Positions 1 through 9,200 of a stretch of 64,000 nucleotides of DNA are shown piece by piece (position 1 is the first letter of the stretch; every line of letters starts with the position of its first letter). The DNA comes from CAYFVU01 sp964346645. Lineage in GTDB: Bacteria; Spirochaetota; Spirochaetia; DSM-16054; Sediminispirochaetaceae. The position numbers were made by a program, and so were the translations under genes. The notes under the pieces were generated by a model. The model saw only the letters and a program-made list of their open reading frames with translations. It had not been told where the DNA came from and made no database searches. The stretch lies in assembly GCA_964346645.1 (NCBI GenBank), contig CAYFVU010000002.1, forward strand, positions 1-64,000, given 5' to 3'.

Positions 1-13
1 GAGGGGTGTGCAT
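1..13 (-). CDS. 5' end of an unidentified gene running off the left edge
   Basis: Only the first four codons are visible: ATG on the minus strand at 13-11, then CAC ACC CCT. The start is supported by a strong Shine-Dalgarno, AAGGAGG, 7 nt upstream (around 21-27). Nothing can be said about function. It is divergent from the thioredoxin gene at 144. Confidence 0.45.
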
Positions 14-143
14 GAGAGTGCCTCCTTGAAATAGGCTGTACTCTCTCCTAGCGGGAAACCCCTCCCTCTGCTTTCAACATCCCCAGGATTTGAACCACCG
101 ATTTTCTCTTGCCATACCGGTGCAGATATATTAGTTTTTCTAT

Positions 144-731
144 ATGAGAAATTTTAGAACCCTTACATGGCTTATAGTGCTCGTTGTGCTGCTCTTTGCG
201 CCCGTTCCGCTCATGTCGCAGGAGGCAAACAAAGAGGCTATGGAAAACCTTTCGGAATCCCAGAAAAAACTCTACGAGGCAGGCTTCGGGGTCCCGAAAA
301 ATCCGACAGAGGCTCCAGATTTTTCACTCGAGGATCTGGAGGGCAATTCCGTGACGCTTAGCGACCTCGAGGGGAAGGTAGTGCTGCTGAATCTGTGGGC
401 CACTTGGTGTCCGCCATGCAGGAGGGAGATGCCCTCCATGCAGAAACTCTACGAGGATCTTCCGCGAAGCAGTTTCACCATACTCGCCGTGGCCTCCCCC
501 AACTCGGCCCGCGAGTCCCTCGAGAAGATCAGGGAGCACATAGATGAGAATGACTATACCTTCCCGGTACTGCTCGACGAGAACATGGAGGTCAACAGCA
601 CCTACGGCACGGGAAGCATTCCCACCAGCTGGATCATCGGTCCCGAGGGAAGGCTCCAGGCCAGACTCGTCGGCGCTCGAGATTGGACCGAAGAGGGTAT
701 CGTCTCGGCATTAGAGATGATGATGCAGTAG
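144..731 (+). CDS. TlpA/ResA-family periplasmic thiol-disulfide oxidoreductase
   Basis: A 195-residue exported thioredoxin-fold protein. Residues 1-26 form a signal peptide (short basic n-region, hydrophobic core, then a cleavage site near MSQ). The redox motif W-C-P-P-C is at C89/C92 and the cis-proline that packs against it is P160 (G-S-I-P-T). Proteins of this family reduce periplasmic disulfides, for example in apocytochrome c. The next gene, 10 nt downstream, encodes a DsbD-type transmembrane electron carrier, the usual reductant source for such proteins, so the two probably form one operon and one electron path. The exact substrate cannot be inferred. No clear promoter was identified; the region upstream is AT-rich just before the ATG. 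Confidence 0.9.
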   Translation: MRNFRTLTWLIVLVVLLFAPVPLMSQEANKEAMENLSESQKKLYEAGFGVPKNPTEAPDFSLEDLEGNSVTLSDLEGKVVLLNLWATWCPPCRREMPSMQKLYEDLPRSSFTILAVASPNSARESLEKIREHIDENDYTFPVLLDENMEVNSTYGTGSIPTSWIIGPEGRLQARLVGARDWTEEGIVSALEMMMQ

Positions 732-741
732 CCCATAGCCG

Positions 742-2613
742 ATGATACAACACATAACACAGGTACCCACAGCACACAGCCTCTTCCGCATCTTTTTCGG
801 CCTGGTGGCCGCGCACCTCCTTGCATTCTCCGCCCTCCCGGCCTTTGGACAGATCGAGGGTTTGGAGATGGACGAGCCAACCGCCGGCGGACCTCCGCCC
901 GCGACCGTGGAAATAGCCTCTTCGATCGAAGAGCCGATTGTCGTGTACGCCGACCGTACGACCGAAATAGAGGTCCGCTACGACTTTCCCGATGGCTTCC
1001 ACCAGACGAAGCAGGAGGATATGTTCACCGTCTCCGTTCCCGCCGCCTCGCCGGTGCGCATAGAGTCGATACGCTATCCGACGGGGGTCGAGGAGGAGGG
1101 CCTCATCAACTACTACGGCGAGGCAACCCTCGAGCTGAGTCTGCGCGCCTCCCCTGATGTGCGTCCCGGCGAGTACCGCATTCCCGTGACCGCCTCATAC
1201 CAGCTCTGCGACGAGGCCGGCACCTGCTTCTTCCCCCAGGAGGAGAACGGCGAGCTCCTCGTTCGCGTGGTGGCGAGTTCGGGCGAGTCCGGATCGGAAT
1301 CGGGTTCAACAGCCGGGGGCGCCCCTTCTACAGGGGGCGGTTCGGCAGGAACAGGGGGCGGTTCGGCAGGAACCTCCGCGGGGGGCGGAATCTCACCCAT
1401 AGTCCTGCTGCGCTACCTCTTCTTCGCCTTCATCGGCGGTATTCTCCTGAACGTGATGCCCTGTGTCCTTCCCGTCCTCTCCATCCGAGCCCTCAACCTG
1501 GTCAAACAGAGCAAGAACAACCATAGAGAGATCTTCATCGGCTCTCTCCTCTACTCGGCGGGGATAATCCTCTCTCTCACCGCCCTCGCCGCAGTGGTGA
1601 CGGTGCTGAAGTTCTCCGGCGAACTCGTGGGCTGGGGTTTCCAGTTCCAGAATCCCGGATTCGTGGTCTTTCTCTCCGCGGTGGTCTTCGTATTTGCCCT
1701 CTCGCTCTTCGACGTATACATATTCCAGGCCCCGACGATGGGAGGGGCGGTACAGCGTGCCGGTGAGAAAGGCTATCTCGGCTCATTCTTCAACGGCATC
1801 ATCGCGGTCCTTCTCGCGACCCCCTGCACCGCACCCCTTCTCGGAACCGCCCTCGGTTTCGCCTTCTCTCAGCCTCCGCTCGTCATCTTCGGCATGTTCA
1901 TTCTCGTCGGTCTCGGCTTCGCACTCCCCTTTCTGTTGATCGGCATTTGGCCGTCGACGATACAGCGCCTCCCGAAGCCGGGTGCCTGGATGAACACCTT
2001 CAAGGAGCTGATGGGCTTCGTGCTCCTCGCCACCGTACTCTACCTCCTGACGATCCTGCAGCACCAGCTCTCGACGGCGGGGCTTCTCAGAGTCATCACC
2101 TTTCTTCTATTCCTCGGATTTCTCCTCTGGATCTACGGAAAGGCCTCGAAGCCTTCGTCGAGTCGAAAAAGAAAGTGGATTATTCTGGGAATCTTTATTA
2201 TACTGACCGTGTCGGCCGCGGACCGGATTCTCGTGCTGGAGCCCCCAACACAAGAGGAGACGGCTGCGTCGTTGCGAGAGGGATGGGAGACCTTCGAGCC
2301 CGAGAGGCTCGAGGAGTACAGAGACGAGGGAAAGCCGGTTTTCGTGGTCTTCTCCGCGAAGTGGTGCACCGTCTGCACATTGAACGATAAGACGGTCCTC
2401 CACACCGAAGCGGCGGACTCACTCTTCGAAGAGCGGAACATTCAGGTGCTCTACGGTGACTTCACCAATGAGGATCCGCTGATAGAGGAGTGGATCAGAT
2501 CTTACGGGAGGGCCGGAGTCCCCGTCTACGCCTACTATCCGCCGGACGGCGAATCATACGAGCTGCTGCCTGAGGTGCTCACCCAGGACCTGCTGAAAAA
2601 ACGCCTTCGGTAA
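742..2613 (+). CDS. dsbD: thiol:disulfide interchange protein DsbD
   Basis: A 623-residue membrane protein with the full DsbD three-part layout. After a signal peptide (about 1-36) comes the periplasmic N-terminal immunoglobulin-like domain with its cysteine pair C156/C162 (L-C-D-E-A-G-T-C). A Gly/Ser-rich linker (about 181-216) follows. The multi-helix membrane core carries the two buried redox cysteines C241 (V-M-P-C-V-L-P) and C362 (A-T-P-C-T-A-P). The C-terminal thioredoxin domain has W-C-T-V-C at C542/C545. DsbD moves electrons from cytoplasmic thioredoxin to periplasmic acceptors, and the TlpA-like protein immediately upstream is a likely acceptor. The ATG at 742 has no good ribosome-binding site, which fits translational coupling to the upstream gene. 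Confidence 0.95.
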   Translation: MIQHITQVPTAHSLFRIFFGLVAAHLLAFSALPAFGQIEGLEMDEPTAGGPPPATVEIASSIEEPIVVYADRTTEIEVRYDFPDGFHQTKQEDMFTVSVPAASPVRIESIRYPTGVEEEGLINYYGEATLELSLRASPDVRPGEYRIPVTASYQLCDEAGTCFFPQEENGELLVRVVASSGESGSESGSTAGGAPSTGGGSAGTGGGSAGTSAGGGISPIVLLRYLFFAFIGGILLNVMPCVLPVLSIRALNLVKQSKNNHREIFIGSLLYSAGIILSLTALAAVVTVLKFSGELVGWGFQFQNPGFVVFLSAVVFVFALSLFDVYIFQAPTMGGAVQRAGEKGYLGSFFNGIIAVLLATPCTAPLLGTALGFAFSQPPLVIFGMFILVGLGFALPFLLIGIWPSTIQRLPKPGAWMNTFKELMGFVLLATVLYLLTILQHQLSTAGLLRVITFLLFLGFLLWIYGKASKPSSSRKRKWIILGIFIILTVSAADRILVLEPPTQEETAASLREGWETFEPERLEEYRDEGKPVFVVFSAKWCTVCTLNDKTVLHTEAADSLFEERNIQVLYGDFTNEDPLIEEWIRSYGRAGVPVYAYYPPDGESYELLPEVLTQDLLKKRLR

Positions 2614-2643
2614 GCCCCTCTCCAGTTGCAACAGGAGGAGTGA

Positions 2644-4548
2644 ATGGAAGGTTTAGACACGATCCCGAAGAGGATACGCTACGTAGCCGGCCAGTACCCC
2701 GAGTACACGGCTCAGATGTACAAGGACTCGAGCGGCGAGTTCCAGGAGACGAGTTTCAAAGATCTCTACCACACGGTTTCCGAGTTCGCCTGTGGGCTGC
2801 ATGAACTGAATGTCGAAAGGGGCGATCACGTCGGCATCATCTCGGACAACAGGAGGGAGTGGCTCATTACCGATCTCGCGCTTCTCGGACTCGGCGCAAT
2901 CGACGTCCCGCGCGGTTCCGATTCCATGCCGGAGGAGATATCCTTCATTCTGCGCCATGCCGACTGCTCCCTCAGCTTCGCCGAGAACGCCGCGCAGGCG
3001 GAGAAGATCCTCTCGAAGAAGGATGATCTGCCGCAATTGAAGAGGATCATTCTCTACGACGCCTCCCGCGAGGTCGATGCAGAGGCCGCCGAGGGGGTAG
3101 AGATACTCCGCTTCGAGGACGTGCTGAACAGCGGCGCGGAGTTCTGCAGGGACAACGAGGACTTCTACGACTCCCAGGTAGATCAGGGTAACGAGGACGA
3201 CTTAGCGACCCTCATCTACACCTCGGGCACCACGGGCGAGCCGAAGGGGGTCATGCTCAAACACCGCAGCTTCATCTTCCAGATCGACCGTATATACGAC
3301 CACGTCGAGTTCAAACCGGGCCACAAGCTCCTGAGCGTGCTGCCGGTCTGGCACTCCTTCGAACGGGCGGTGGAGTACATCGTCTTGAACATCGGCGGCG
3401 CCCTCGCCTATTCGAAGCCGATAGGCTCTATCATGCTGCCGGATATGCAAAAGGTAAAACCCCAGTGGCTCACCTCGGTTCCCAGGATATGGGAGGGAGT
3501 CCGCGGGGCGATCTACCAGAACATGAAAAAGGAGAGCCCGTTGAAACGCGGCATGTTCAACTTCTTCGTGGCGGCCGGAGAGCTCTTCGCCACCTTCCTC
3601 AACATGTGGAACGGTCGGCTGCCCGAGTTCACCAAGCGCTCGAAGATCTTCGACAAGGTTCTCTCCATCATTCCCCTCCTCCTCCTCTCGCCGTTCCGGC
3701 TCCTCGGGAACCTCTTGGTATTCGGCAAGCTGAAGAATAAGCTCGGCGGCAAGTTCATCGCGGGTATCAGCGGGGGCGGCGCCCTGCCTCCCTATGTCGA
3801 CCGCTTCTTTCAAGCGGCGGGTATAATGCTACTCGAGGGCTATGGCCTCACCGAAACGGGACCCGTGCTTTCGGTGAGAAAGCAGCAGCACCCGGTCATC
3901 GGCACGGTCGGTCCGCTCCTCGAGGACATCGAACACCGCGTCGTAGACCAGAACGGCGTCATCCTCCCGCCGGGAAAGAAGGGAACGCTCTACGTGAAGA
4001 GCCCGCAGATCATGGAGGGCTACTACAAGAGGCCCGACCTCACCGAGCAGGTGCTCAACGATGGCTGGCTGAACACCGGCGACATCGCGGTCTTCACCGT
4101 ACACGGCGAGTTCAGAATTCTCGGGAGGTCCAAGGAGACGATCGTGCTGCTCGGCGGAGAGAACATCGAACCGGTTCCCATCGAGGACAAGCTGAACGCC
4201 TCTGAGGTGATACTGCAGTCGATGGTCGTCGGACAGGACCAGAAGTTCCTCGCCGCCCTCATCGTGCCGGACATGAGCAAGCTCGAGGAGTACGCGATCA
4301 AGATGGGCATAAACTACGTGCAGAACGAGGAGCTCCTCTCCAACCCGGAAATTGAGGAGTATGTGCACGACGAGATCCAATCCCTCGTCAACACCAAGAA
4401 CGGCTTCAAGCACTTCGAAGGCATCTACCGCTTCACCTTGCTTCCTTCGCAGTTCGAGGTGGGTCGAGAGCTGACGCACACGATGAAGATAAGGCGCGAG
4501 AAGGTCTATCAGCTCTACCACCGCGAAATAGAGAAGTTGTTCAGGTAG
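2644..4548 (+). CDS. long-chain fatty acid--CoA ligase (AMP-forming)
   Basis: A 634-residue ANL-superfamily adenylate-forming enzyme that activates fatty acids to acyl-CoA through an acyl-AMP. The phosphate-binding signature Y-T-S-G-T-T-G-E-P-K-G is near residues 192-202 and the A5-type motif G-Y-G-L-T-E-T-G is near 399-406. The C-terminal region has the conserved G-D motif (L-N-T-G-D-I) and I-L-G-R-S-K-E. The length and the insertion in the middle match the bacterial long-chain (FadD15/eukaryotic ACSL-like) group rather than E. coli FadD. The start follows an AGGAGG Shine-Dalgarno. It is in the same direction as dsbD and sfsA. Chain-length preference cannot be read from the sequence. Confidence 0.92.
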   Translation: MEGLDTIPKRIRYVAGQYPEYTAQMYKDSSGEFQETSFKDLYHTVSEFACGLHELNVERGDHVGIISDNRREWLITDLALLGLGAIDVPRGSDSMPEEISFILRHADCSLSFAENAAQAEKILSKKDDLPQLKRIILYDASREVDAEAAEGVEILRFEDVLNSGAEFCRDNEDFYDSQVDQGNEDDLATLIYTSGTTGEPKGVMLKHRSFIFQIDRIYDHVEFKPGHKLLSVLPVWHSFERAVEYIVLNIGGALAYSKPIGSIMLPDMQKVKPQWLTSVPRIWEGVRGAIYQNMKKESPLKRGMFNFFVAAGELFATFLNMWNGRLPEFTKRSKIFDKVLSIIPLLLLSPFRLLGNLLVFGKLKNKLGGKFIAGISGGGALPPYVDRFFQAAGIMLLEGYGLTETGPVLSVRKQQHPVIGTVGPLLEDIEHRVVDQNGVILPPGKKGTLYVKSPQIMEGYYKRPDLTEQVLNDGWLNTGDIAVFTVHGEFRILGRSKETIVLLGGENIEPVPIEDKLNASEVILQSMVVGQDQKFLAALIVPDMSKLEEYAIKMGINYVQNEELLSNPEIEEYVHDEIQSLVNTKNGFKHFEGIYRFTLLPSQFEVGRELTHTMKIRREKVYQLYHREIEKLFR

Positions 4549-4550
4549 AC

Positions 4551-5837
4551 GTGAGGCTCTTTCGAAACGATCTCGAGGCGATCTTCGTGAGGAGGCATAA
4601 CCGCTTTCTCGTCGAGGTGAGAGAGGACGNNNNNNNNNNNNNNNNNNNNNNNNNNNNNNNNNNNNNNNNNNNNNNNNNNNNNNNNNNNNNNNNNNNNNNN
4701 NNNNNNNNNNNNNNNNNNNNNNNNNNNNNGGTGAGAGAGGACGGGGAGCGGGATACCGGAGGTGGAGCGGGCCGGAGGCTACTCGCCCACCTGGCAAACT
4801 CCGGCAAGCTCGCCGAGCTCCTCGTGCCCGGCACGCCTTTAATTCTCGAGCACGCCCAAAGGAAGCCTGCGAACAGGGTGAGGCCGAAGAGAAAGACCGA
4901 ATGGACCGCCGTTGCGGTGCGATACAAGGGGAAGATCATCCCCCTCGTTTCGGTGAGGGCGAACAGCGCCGCCGAAGAGCTGCTCATCCCCCGCCTCTTT
5001 CCCTCGGCGCAGGAGATCCGCTCGGAATACAGCGAAGGCGGGAGCCGTTTCGACTTCTTTATCCGAGACGAGGCGGGCGAGCACTACATCGAAGTGAAGA
5101 GCTGCACCCTCTGCGAGGAGGGACGCGCCATGTTTCCCGACGCCCCCACCGATCGGGGCAAGCGCCACGTGGAGCATCTCGCCGAACTCGCAGGCAGCCC
5201 CGGCACGCACGGCCACCTCCTCTTCGTGCTCCACCACGAGGATGCAACACACTTCAGCCCGCACATCCACACCGATCCCGCCTTTTCCCTCGCGCTGGCG
5301 GAAGCTGCGCAGAAGATACACATCCGCGCCATCTCGCTGCGCTGTGGATCCGACGGAGAGGGCGGAATCGCATCCGCCGATCTGCCGATAGACCTATCAC
5401 CGGTAGCACACGTACGTGCGGATCGGGGTGCATATCTCCTGATCCTTCGATTCGATGCGGAGAGACGAGTAGAGGTAGGGGCCCTCGGAGGGCTCGATCT
5501 GCGGAGAGGATACTATGTGTATGCGGGTTCTGCGAGAGGCGGCCTCGCCCGGCGTGTTGCACGGCATCTGCGCCGGGGCAAACGGAAGCTGCGGTGGCAC
5601 ATCGACTATCTGACCGAATCCTCGGAAAAAACCGAGGCGTATCCCGTCTACAACGGGGGCGACATAGAGTGCGAGATGGCCGCCGGGCTCGAGGAGATAG
5701 GGGGCGAGGCGGTAGCGGGTTTCGGCTCGAGTGACTGTGCCTGCGGCTCACACCTCTTCCGCTTTTCCACATACCCGCGACATCTCCGCAGCTTCAACGA
5801 CCTGCTGCTCCACTATCGCCACTACATCAGAGGTTGA
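4551..5837 (+). CDS. sfsA: SfsA DNA/RNA nuclease fused to a DUF123 (GIY-YIG-like) domain; interrupted by assembly gap
   Basis: GTG start two bases after the ligase stop. The N-terminal part matches SfsA: R-x-N-R-F-L at the beginning, A-H-L-A-N-S-G-K-L after the gap, then the nuclease core with F-D-F and E-V-K-S-C-T-L. From about 5430 the sequence becomes a DUF123/GIY-YIG-like domain (G-x-Y-x-L-I-L, then Y-Y-V-Y-A-G-S-A, R-x-x-R-H-L-R-R, W-H-I-D-Y-L and C-A-C-G-S-H-L-F). The 100 N bases at 4630-4729 fall early in the SfsA part. The 14 bases before the gap are repeated exactly after it, and removing one copy plus the Ns (114 nt, 38 codons) gives a smooth in-frame SfsA of about 390 residues. It overlaps the next, convergent gene by 11 nt. 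Confidence 0.85.
   Translation: MRLFRNDLEAIFVRRHNRFLVEVREDXXXXXXXXXXXXXXXXXXXXXXXXXXXXXXXXXXVREDGERDTGGGAGRRLLAHLANSGKLAELLVPGTPLILEHAQRKPANRVRPKRKTEWTAVAVRYKGKIIPLVSVRANSAAEELLIPRLFPSAQEIRSEYSEGGSRFDFFIRDEAGEHYIEVKSCTLCEEGRAMFPDAPTDRGKRHVEHLAELAGSPGTHGHLLFVLHHEDATHFSPHIHTDPAFSLALAEAAQKIHIRAISLRCGSDGEGGIASADLPIDLSPVAHVRADRGAYLLILRFDAERRVEVGALGGLDLRRGYYVYAGSARGGLARRVARHLRRGKRKLRWHIDYLTESSEKTEAYPVYNGGDIECEMAAGLEEIGGEAVAGFGSSDCACGSHLFRFSTYPRHLRSFNDLLLHYRHYIRG
4630..4729. other. assembly gap (100 N), probably spurious
   Basis: Exactly 100 N, the conventional placeholder for a gap of unknown size. The flanks share an exact 14-base duplication (4616-4629 and 4730-4743), which suggests that two overlapping contig ends were not merged. 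Confidence 0.95.
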
Positions 5838-6243
5838 GGTATACGGCGGCAAGTCCCGCGAAGAGTGTCCCGAGTATGAGCAGAATGAGGAAGAAGGCCC
5901 AGGAGGGAAGCCCCTCGCTCTTCTTCTGCCGGCTCTGATACGACGGGGGCCCAGCACCCCTCGTGCCTCCCCCCTTCAAAGAGTCCTGCGGCGCTACCTG
6001 CCCTGGAGAGGACTGGAGCTGCGACTCGGCGAGATAGCCACAGGAGGGACATCCCTCTACAAAGTGTATCGCCTTGGCAGTGTGACCGCAGCGCGGGCAT
6101 TTGACCGCGTAGAAGGGCATACCGCAGTGCGGACAGGTATCTACATCCGCGGGAACCTCCTTTCCGCAGGTCTCGCAGTAGAACTTCGGCGCCTCCTTCC
6201 CTTTCCGGGCTGCGACCTTTCCTCTTCCCTTGTTTCGCCTCAT
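5827..6243 (-). CDS. zinc-ribbon protein with one C-terminal membrane helix
   Basis: A 138-residue protein with a basic N-terminus and then four Cys pairs in two zinc ribbons: Y-C-E-T-C-G with C-P-H-C-G, and C-P-R-C-G with C-P-S-C-G, all within about residues 22-68. A low-complexity Gly/Pro/Ser linker leads to a single hydrophobic helix at the extreme C-terminus (about 115-136). It is probably tail-anchored with the ribbons in the cytoplasm. It lies 24 nt downstream of the large SpoIIE phosphatase gene on the same strand, so the two are probably co-transcribed, but no partner or function is established. It overlaps the end of sfsA on the opposite strand by 11 nt. Confidence 0.75.
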   Translation of the reverse strand: MRRNKGRGKVAARKGKEAPKFYCETCGKEVPADVDTCPHCGMPFYAVKCPRCGHTAKAIHFVEGCPSCGYLAESQLQSSPGQVAPQDSLKGGGTRGAGPPSYQSRQKKSEGLPSWAFFLILLILGTLFAGLAAVYLNL

Positions 6244-6267
6244 TACCTCGCCTCTTCGCCCGAACGT

Positions 6268-9200
6268 TTATTTCCGGTGCAAACCCAGAATTGTGAGATC
6301 GTCGAACTGCTCGTCTTCCCGCAAGTGGCTGAAGACCTTGTACTGGCTCCCCTCCTCGGTCGGCACTTCGTTTTCGAAATAGCTCTCGTACAGAAGAAAA
6401 TGCTCCCGGAGGAAGTCGTTGATAACCGTGTCCACCTCTATCAGATCCCTCTCCCCCGCGCTCGGGTCGGGATATATGCGGTATATCTTTTCGACCGATA
6501 TGAGAGCGATGATCGCATCCTCAATGGTCCCCTCGCAGCTACTGAAATCGAACTCCAGCTCCTCGTCGCCTAGCGGATTGTGGTACTTGGTCAGGCGGTA
6601 ACGGCCCCTCGAAAAAACCGCATTGGCTATTTCGTATATACGGTCGTTGGTGAACTCCTCGAAGTTCTGTCCGGGGTTGTGGGTTCCGCCGTGCAGCTCG
6701 TTCTCGCCGAGCTCCTCTTTGCAGGTGGTTATCTGAAAGTTCTCGTCGCGGAAGTGGCGCTGCGCCTCCTCAATGCCGTCGGTGTAGAAGAGGATGGCGT
6801 CGCCCCGTTTGAGCATGTGGGGCTCCTTCACGAATCCTCCGCCCATCTCGATCGTGTCGTTGTCCATGACCCCTGCGGCGGGTGCGCCCTGCAACCGCTT
6901 CAACTCCATCCGGCGTTTTTCCTTGTTGTATATGTGCACGATTGTGTCTCCCGCATTCGAAAAAACGGTTGCCCCTGTTTTCGCGTTCACCAGCGCAACC
7001 ACGAGGGCAGCGAATCTCCCCTTGAAGCCACGCGCCTGCACGAGGCGGTTGATGCTGTAGATCAATTTGGAGATGTCGGGATCCTCCTTCTTACTTTCGC
7101 TCTCCATGAAGTCGTTGAGGAAGTTGTGGAAAACCGTGGCAACCTCGACCATGATGAGCGATGCAGGTACTCCTTTGCCCGCCACGTCGCACTTGATGAT
7201 AGCGTAGCGGTCCTCCGCGTATTCGATGTAGTCGAAGTAGTCCCCCGATACGCCCTTAGCCCCCTCGTAATAGCCGAAGAGATCGATATGTTCGGTGGTC
7301 TTCTTTCCGGTGGTAAGCTGTACCTCGCCCTTCTGTTCGAGGGGGATGAAGCGCTTCTGTGTCTCCTTACCGAAGATGAGGTCCTTTCTCGCCGCCTCGG
7401 CCTTTACCAGACCGTCGGTCATATCGTTTATGGTGTCGGCGAGTATGGAGATCTCATCTCTTGATTTCACCTGTATTCGCTCCTCGAATTTCGACATGTC
7501 GTCGGTATCTCGGATCTTTTCGACCCCAGAGACCAGCTTTCTGATGGGAATGATGATGATGTTAGCCAGGATGATCGCCCCGATGATGCCGATGAAGACC
7601 GCACCTAGTGCGACAAGAGCGGTCTGTTTGATGAGGGTGTCCCGGGAGTCGATAATCTCCGCTCGAATACGAGTGGTCGAGATGCCGAGCCGCACCAATC
7701 CGTGATAGTATTCGCCCTCCTTGCTCGAGTCCTGGTAGACGATAGGTTTGTAGAAGATGTACTCGGTCGGACCGGTGAGCACCTCCGAGGCGGAGAACTC
7801 CGGCACTCTTCCGATCACATCGCCTATTTTGGCCAGCTCGTCCTCGATCTGCCGGCTCAGTCGGGTGATCTCGTCCTGCAGCTCCCTCAAGAGTTGCGCA
7901 GTCTCCTGACTATCCGTACGTACGAGCTCCTGCGCAGCCTCCTGAGCCTGCTGCTGCAGCGCAGACAGCCTGTCCGAGAGTGCACCTACCTCCTCCCGTG
8001 CTTCTCGGTTTATTTGCTGCCGCAGATCCGGGATCAATTCGCTTATCTTGTCCTCTATCCGCACAGCGCCTCGTTCGAACAGTATCTCGCCCTCGGAACT
8101 CTCCTCGTAGCCCTCTTCTCTGAGTATCTTCTCATCGATATCCGGATTGTTGGAAGCCCAGAGATAGTCGTATGTACCGGTATCCTCGACCTGGGCGTCG
8201 CTCGCCGGAGGACCGGTGATCGTGACGAATTCCGCATCTTCGGCCGCCTCCACCTGTTGAGGCAGCCGTCCGAGCTCGATGGTGTTCTCCTCGGGCAATA
8301 ACTGCTGAGCACCCGTATTGATGCTCTCGATGAGCACCTGCGTGCTCTCCTGCAGCCCGCGGGTGAGATTTCTCTGCTGAGTCTGTATCATGTATCTGCC
8401 GAGCGGCAGGGATACGAGAATCACGATTATCAATACCAGAAAGGTTACCAAAAGAGCGAATTTTATTCTCAGCCCGCCTCTCTGTTTTTTCATGGTCTTC
8501 AACCTCTCTCTCTTTTTTTCGGAAGGAAGCGCGGTGTTGTGTACGAGGGCCTTTACCTCCATCTGCAGGTCGTAGCCCTCCTTCGCCACCGACGACAGTT
8601 TATACACGGTGAACACGAGGAGCACTACCAGCAGCAGAATTACGGTGAAGAAGGCGATGTCGCCCATCGAGAGGAGCAGGGTGTCGGTGCGCACCAACTT
8701 CTCCTTCTCTCCGCTTATTAATCGAAAGTCTCCGAACTTGACGGTACCCGTCGACTCGAAGCTGAGGCGGTAACCGGTAAAGTAGACTCCTCTCTCCGGA
8801 TGGATCAGTCCCACACGGTAGGATCCCTCGGAGATGTCCTGTATGGTCGGTCCCTCGATGTAGCGGTCCGACTGCACGTCGAAGGTACCGGCCTCTGCGG
8901 GAAAGACGAAGTCATATGGCTCCTCTCCGTCTTCGTCGAGCATAACCTCTGTGATGGAGCCTCCGACCGAGAAGCCACGTCCGTAGATCTTCATGTGGTA
9001 TCTGTTGAGCTGGTCTTGCTCCATGTTGATGCGGGTAATGTAGGTAACCGGAATGTAGTTGTTGAGCCGGAAGTAGTAGGTTTCGGAGGGGCCGATGTTC
9101 CCCACTGTATCGACGGGGCTCACCGTCAGCGCCCACAGGCCGTTGTCCATGTTGTAGAAGGAGAAGCTGTTCTCTTGGACCCTGATCCGCTGCGGCGGCT

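Noticed and set aside
90..125. GGATTTGAACC resembles the T-arm of a minus-strand tRNA
   Set aside because: The T-stem does not pair beyond two base pairs, no CCA end or acceptor stem follows, and no anticodon or D-arm can be found.
6580..7464. Plus-strand open frame of 294 codons opposite the SpoIIE phosphatase domain
   Set aside because: It is antisense to a domain with clear motifs, has no ribosome-binding site and no recognisable protein features.
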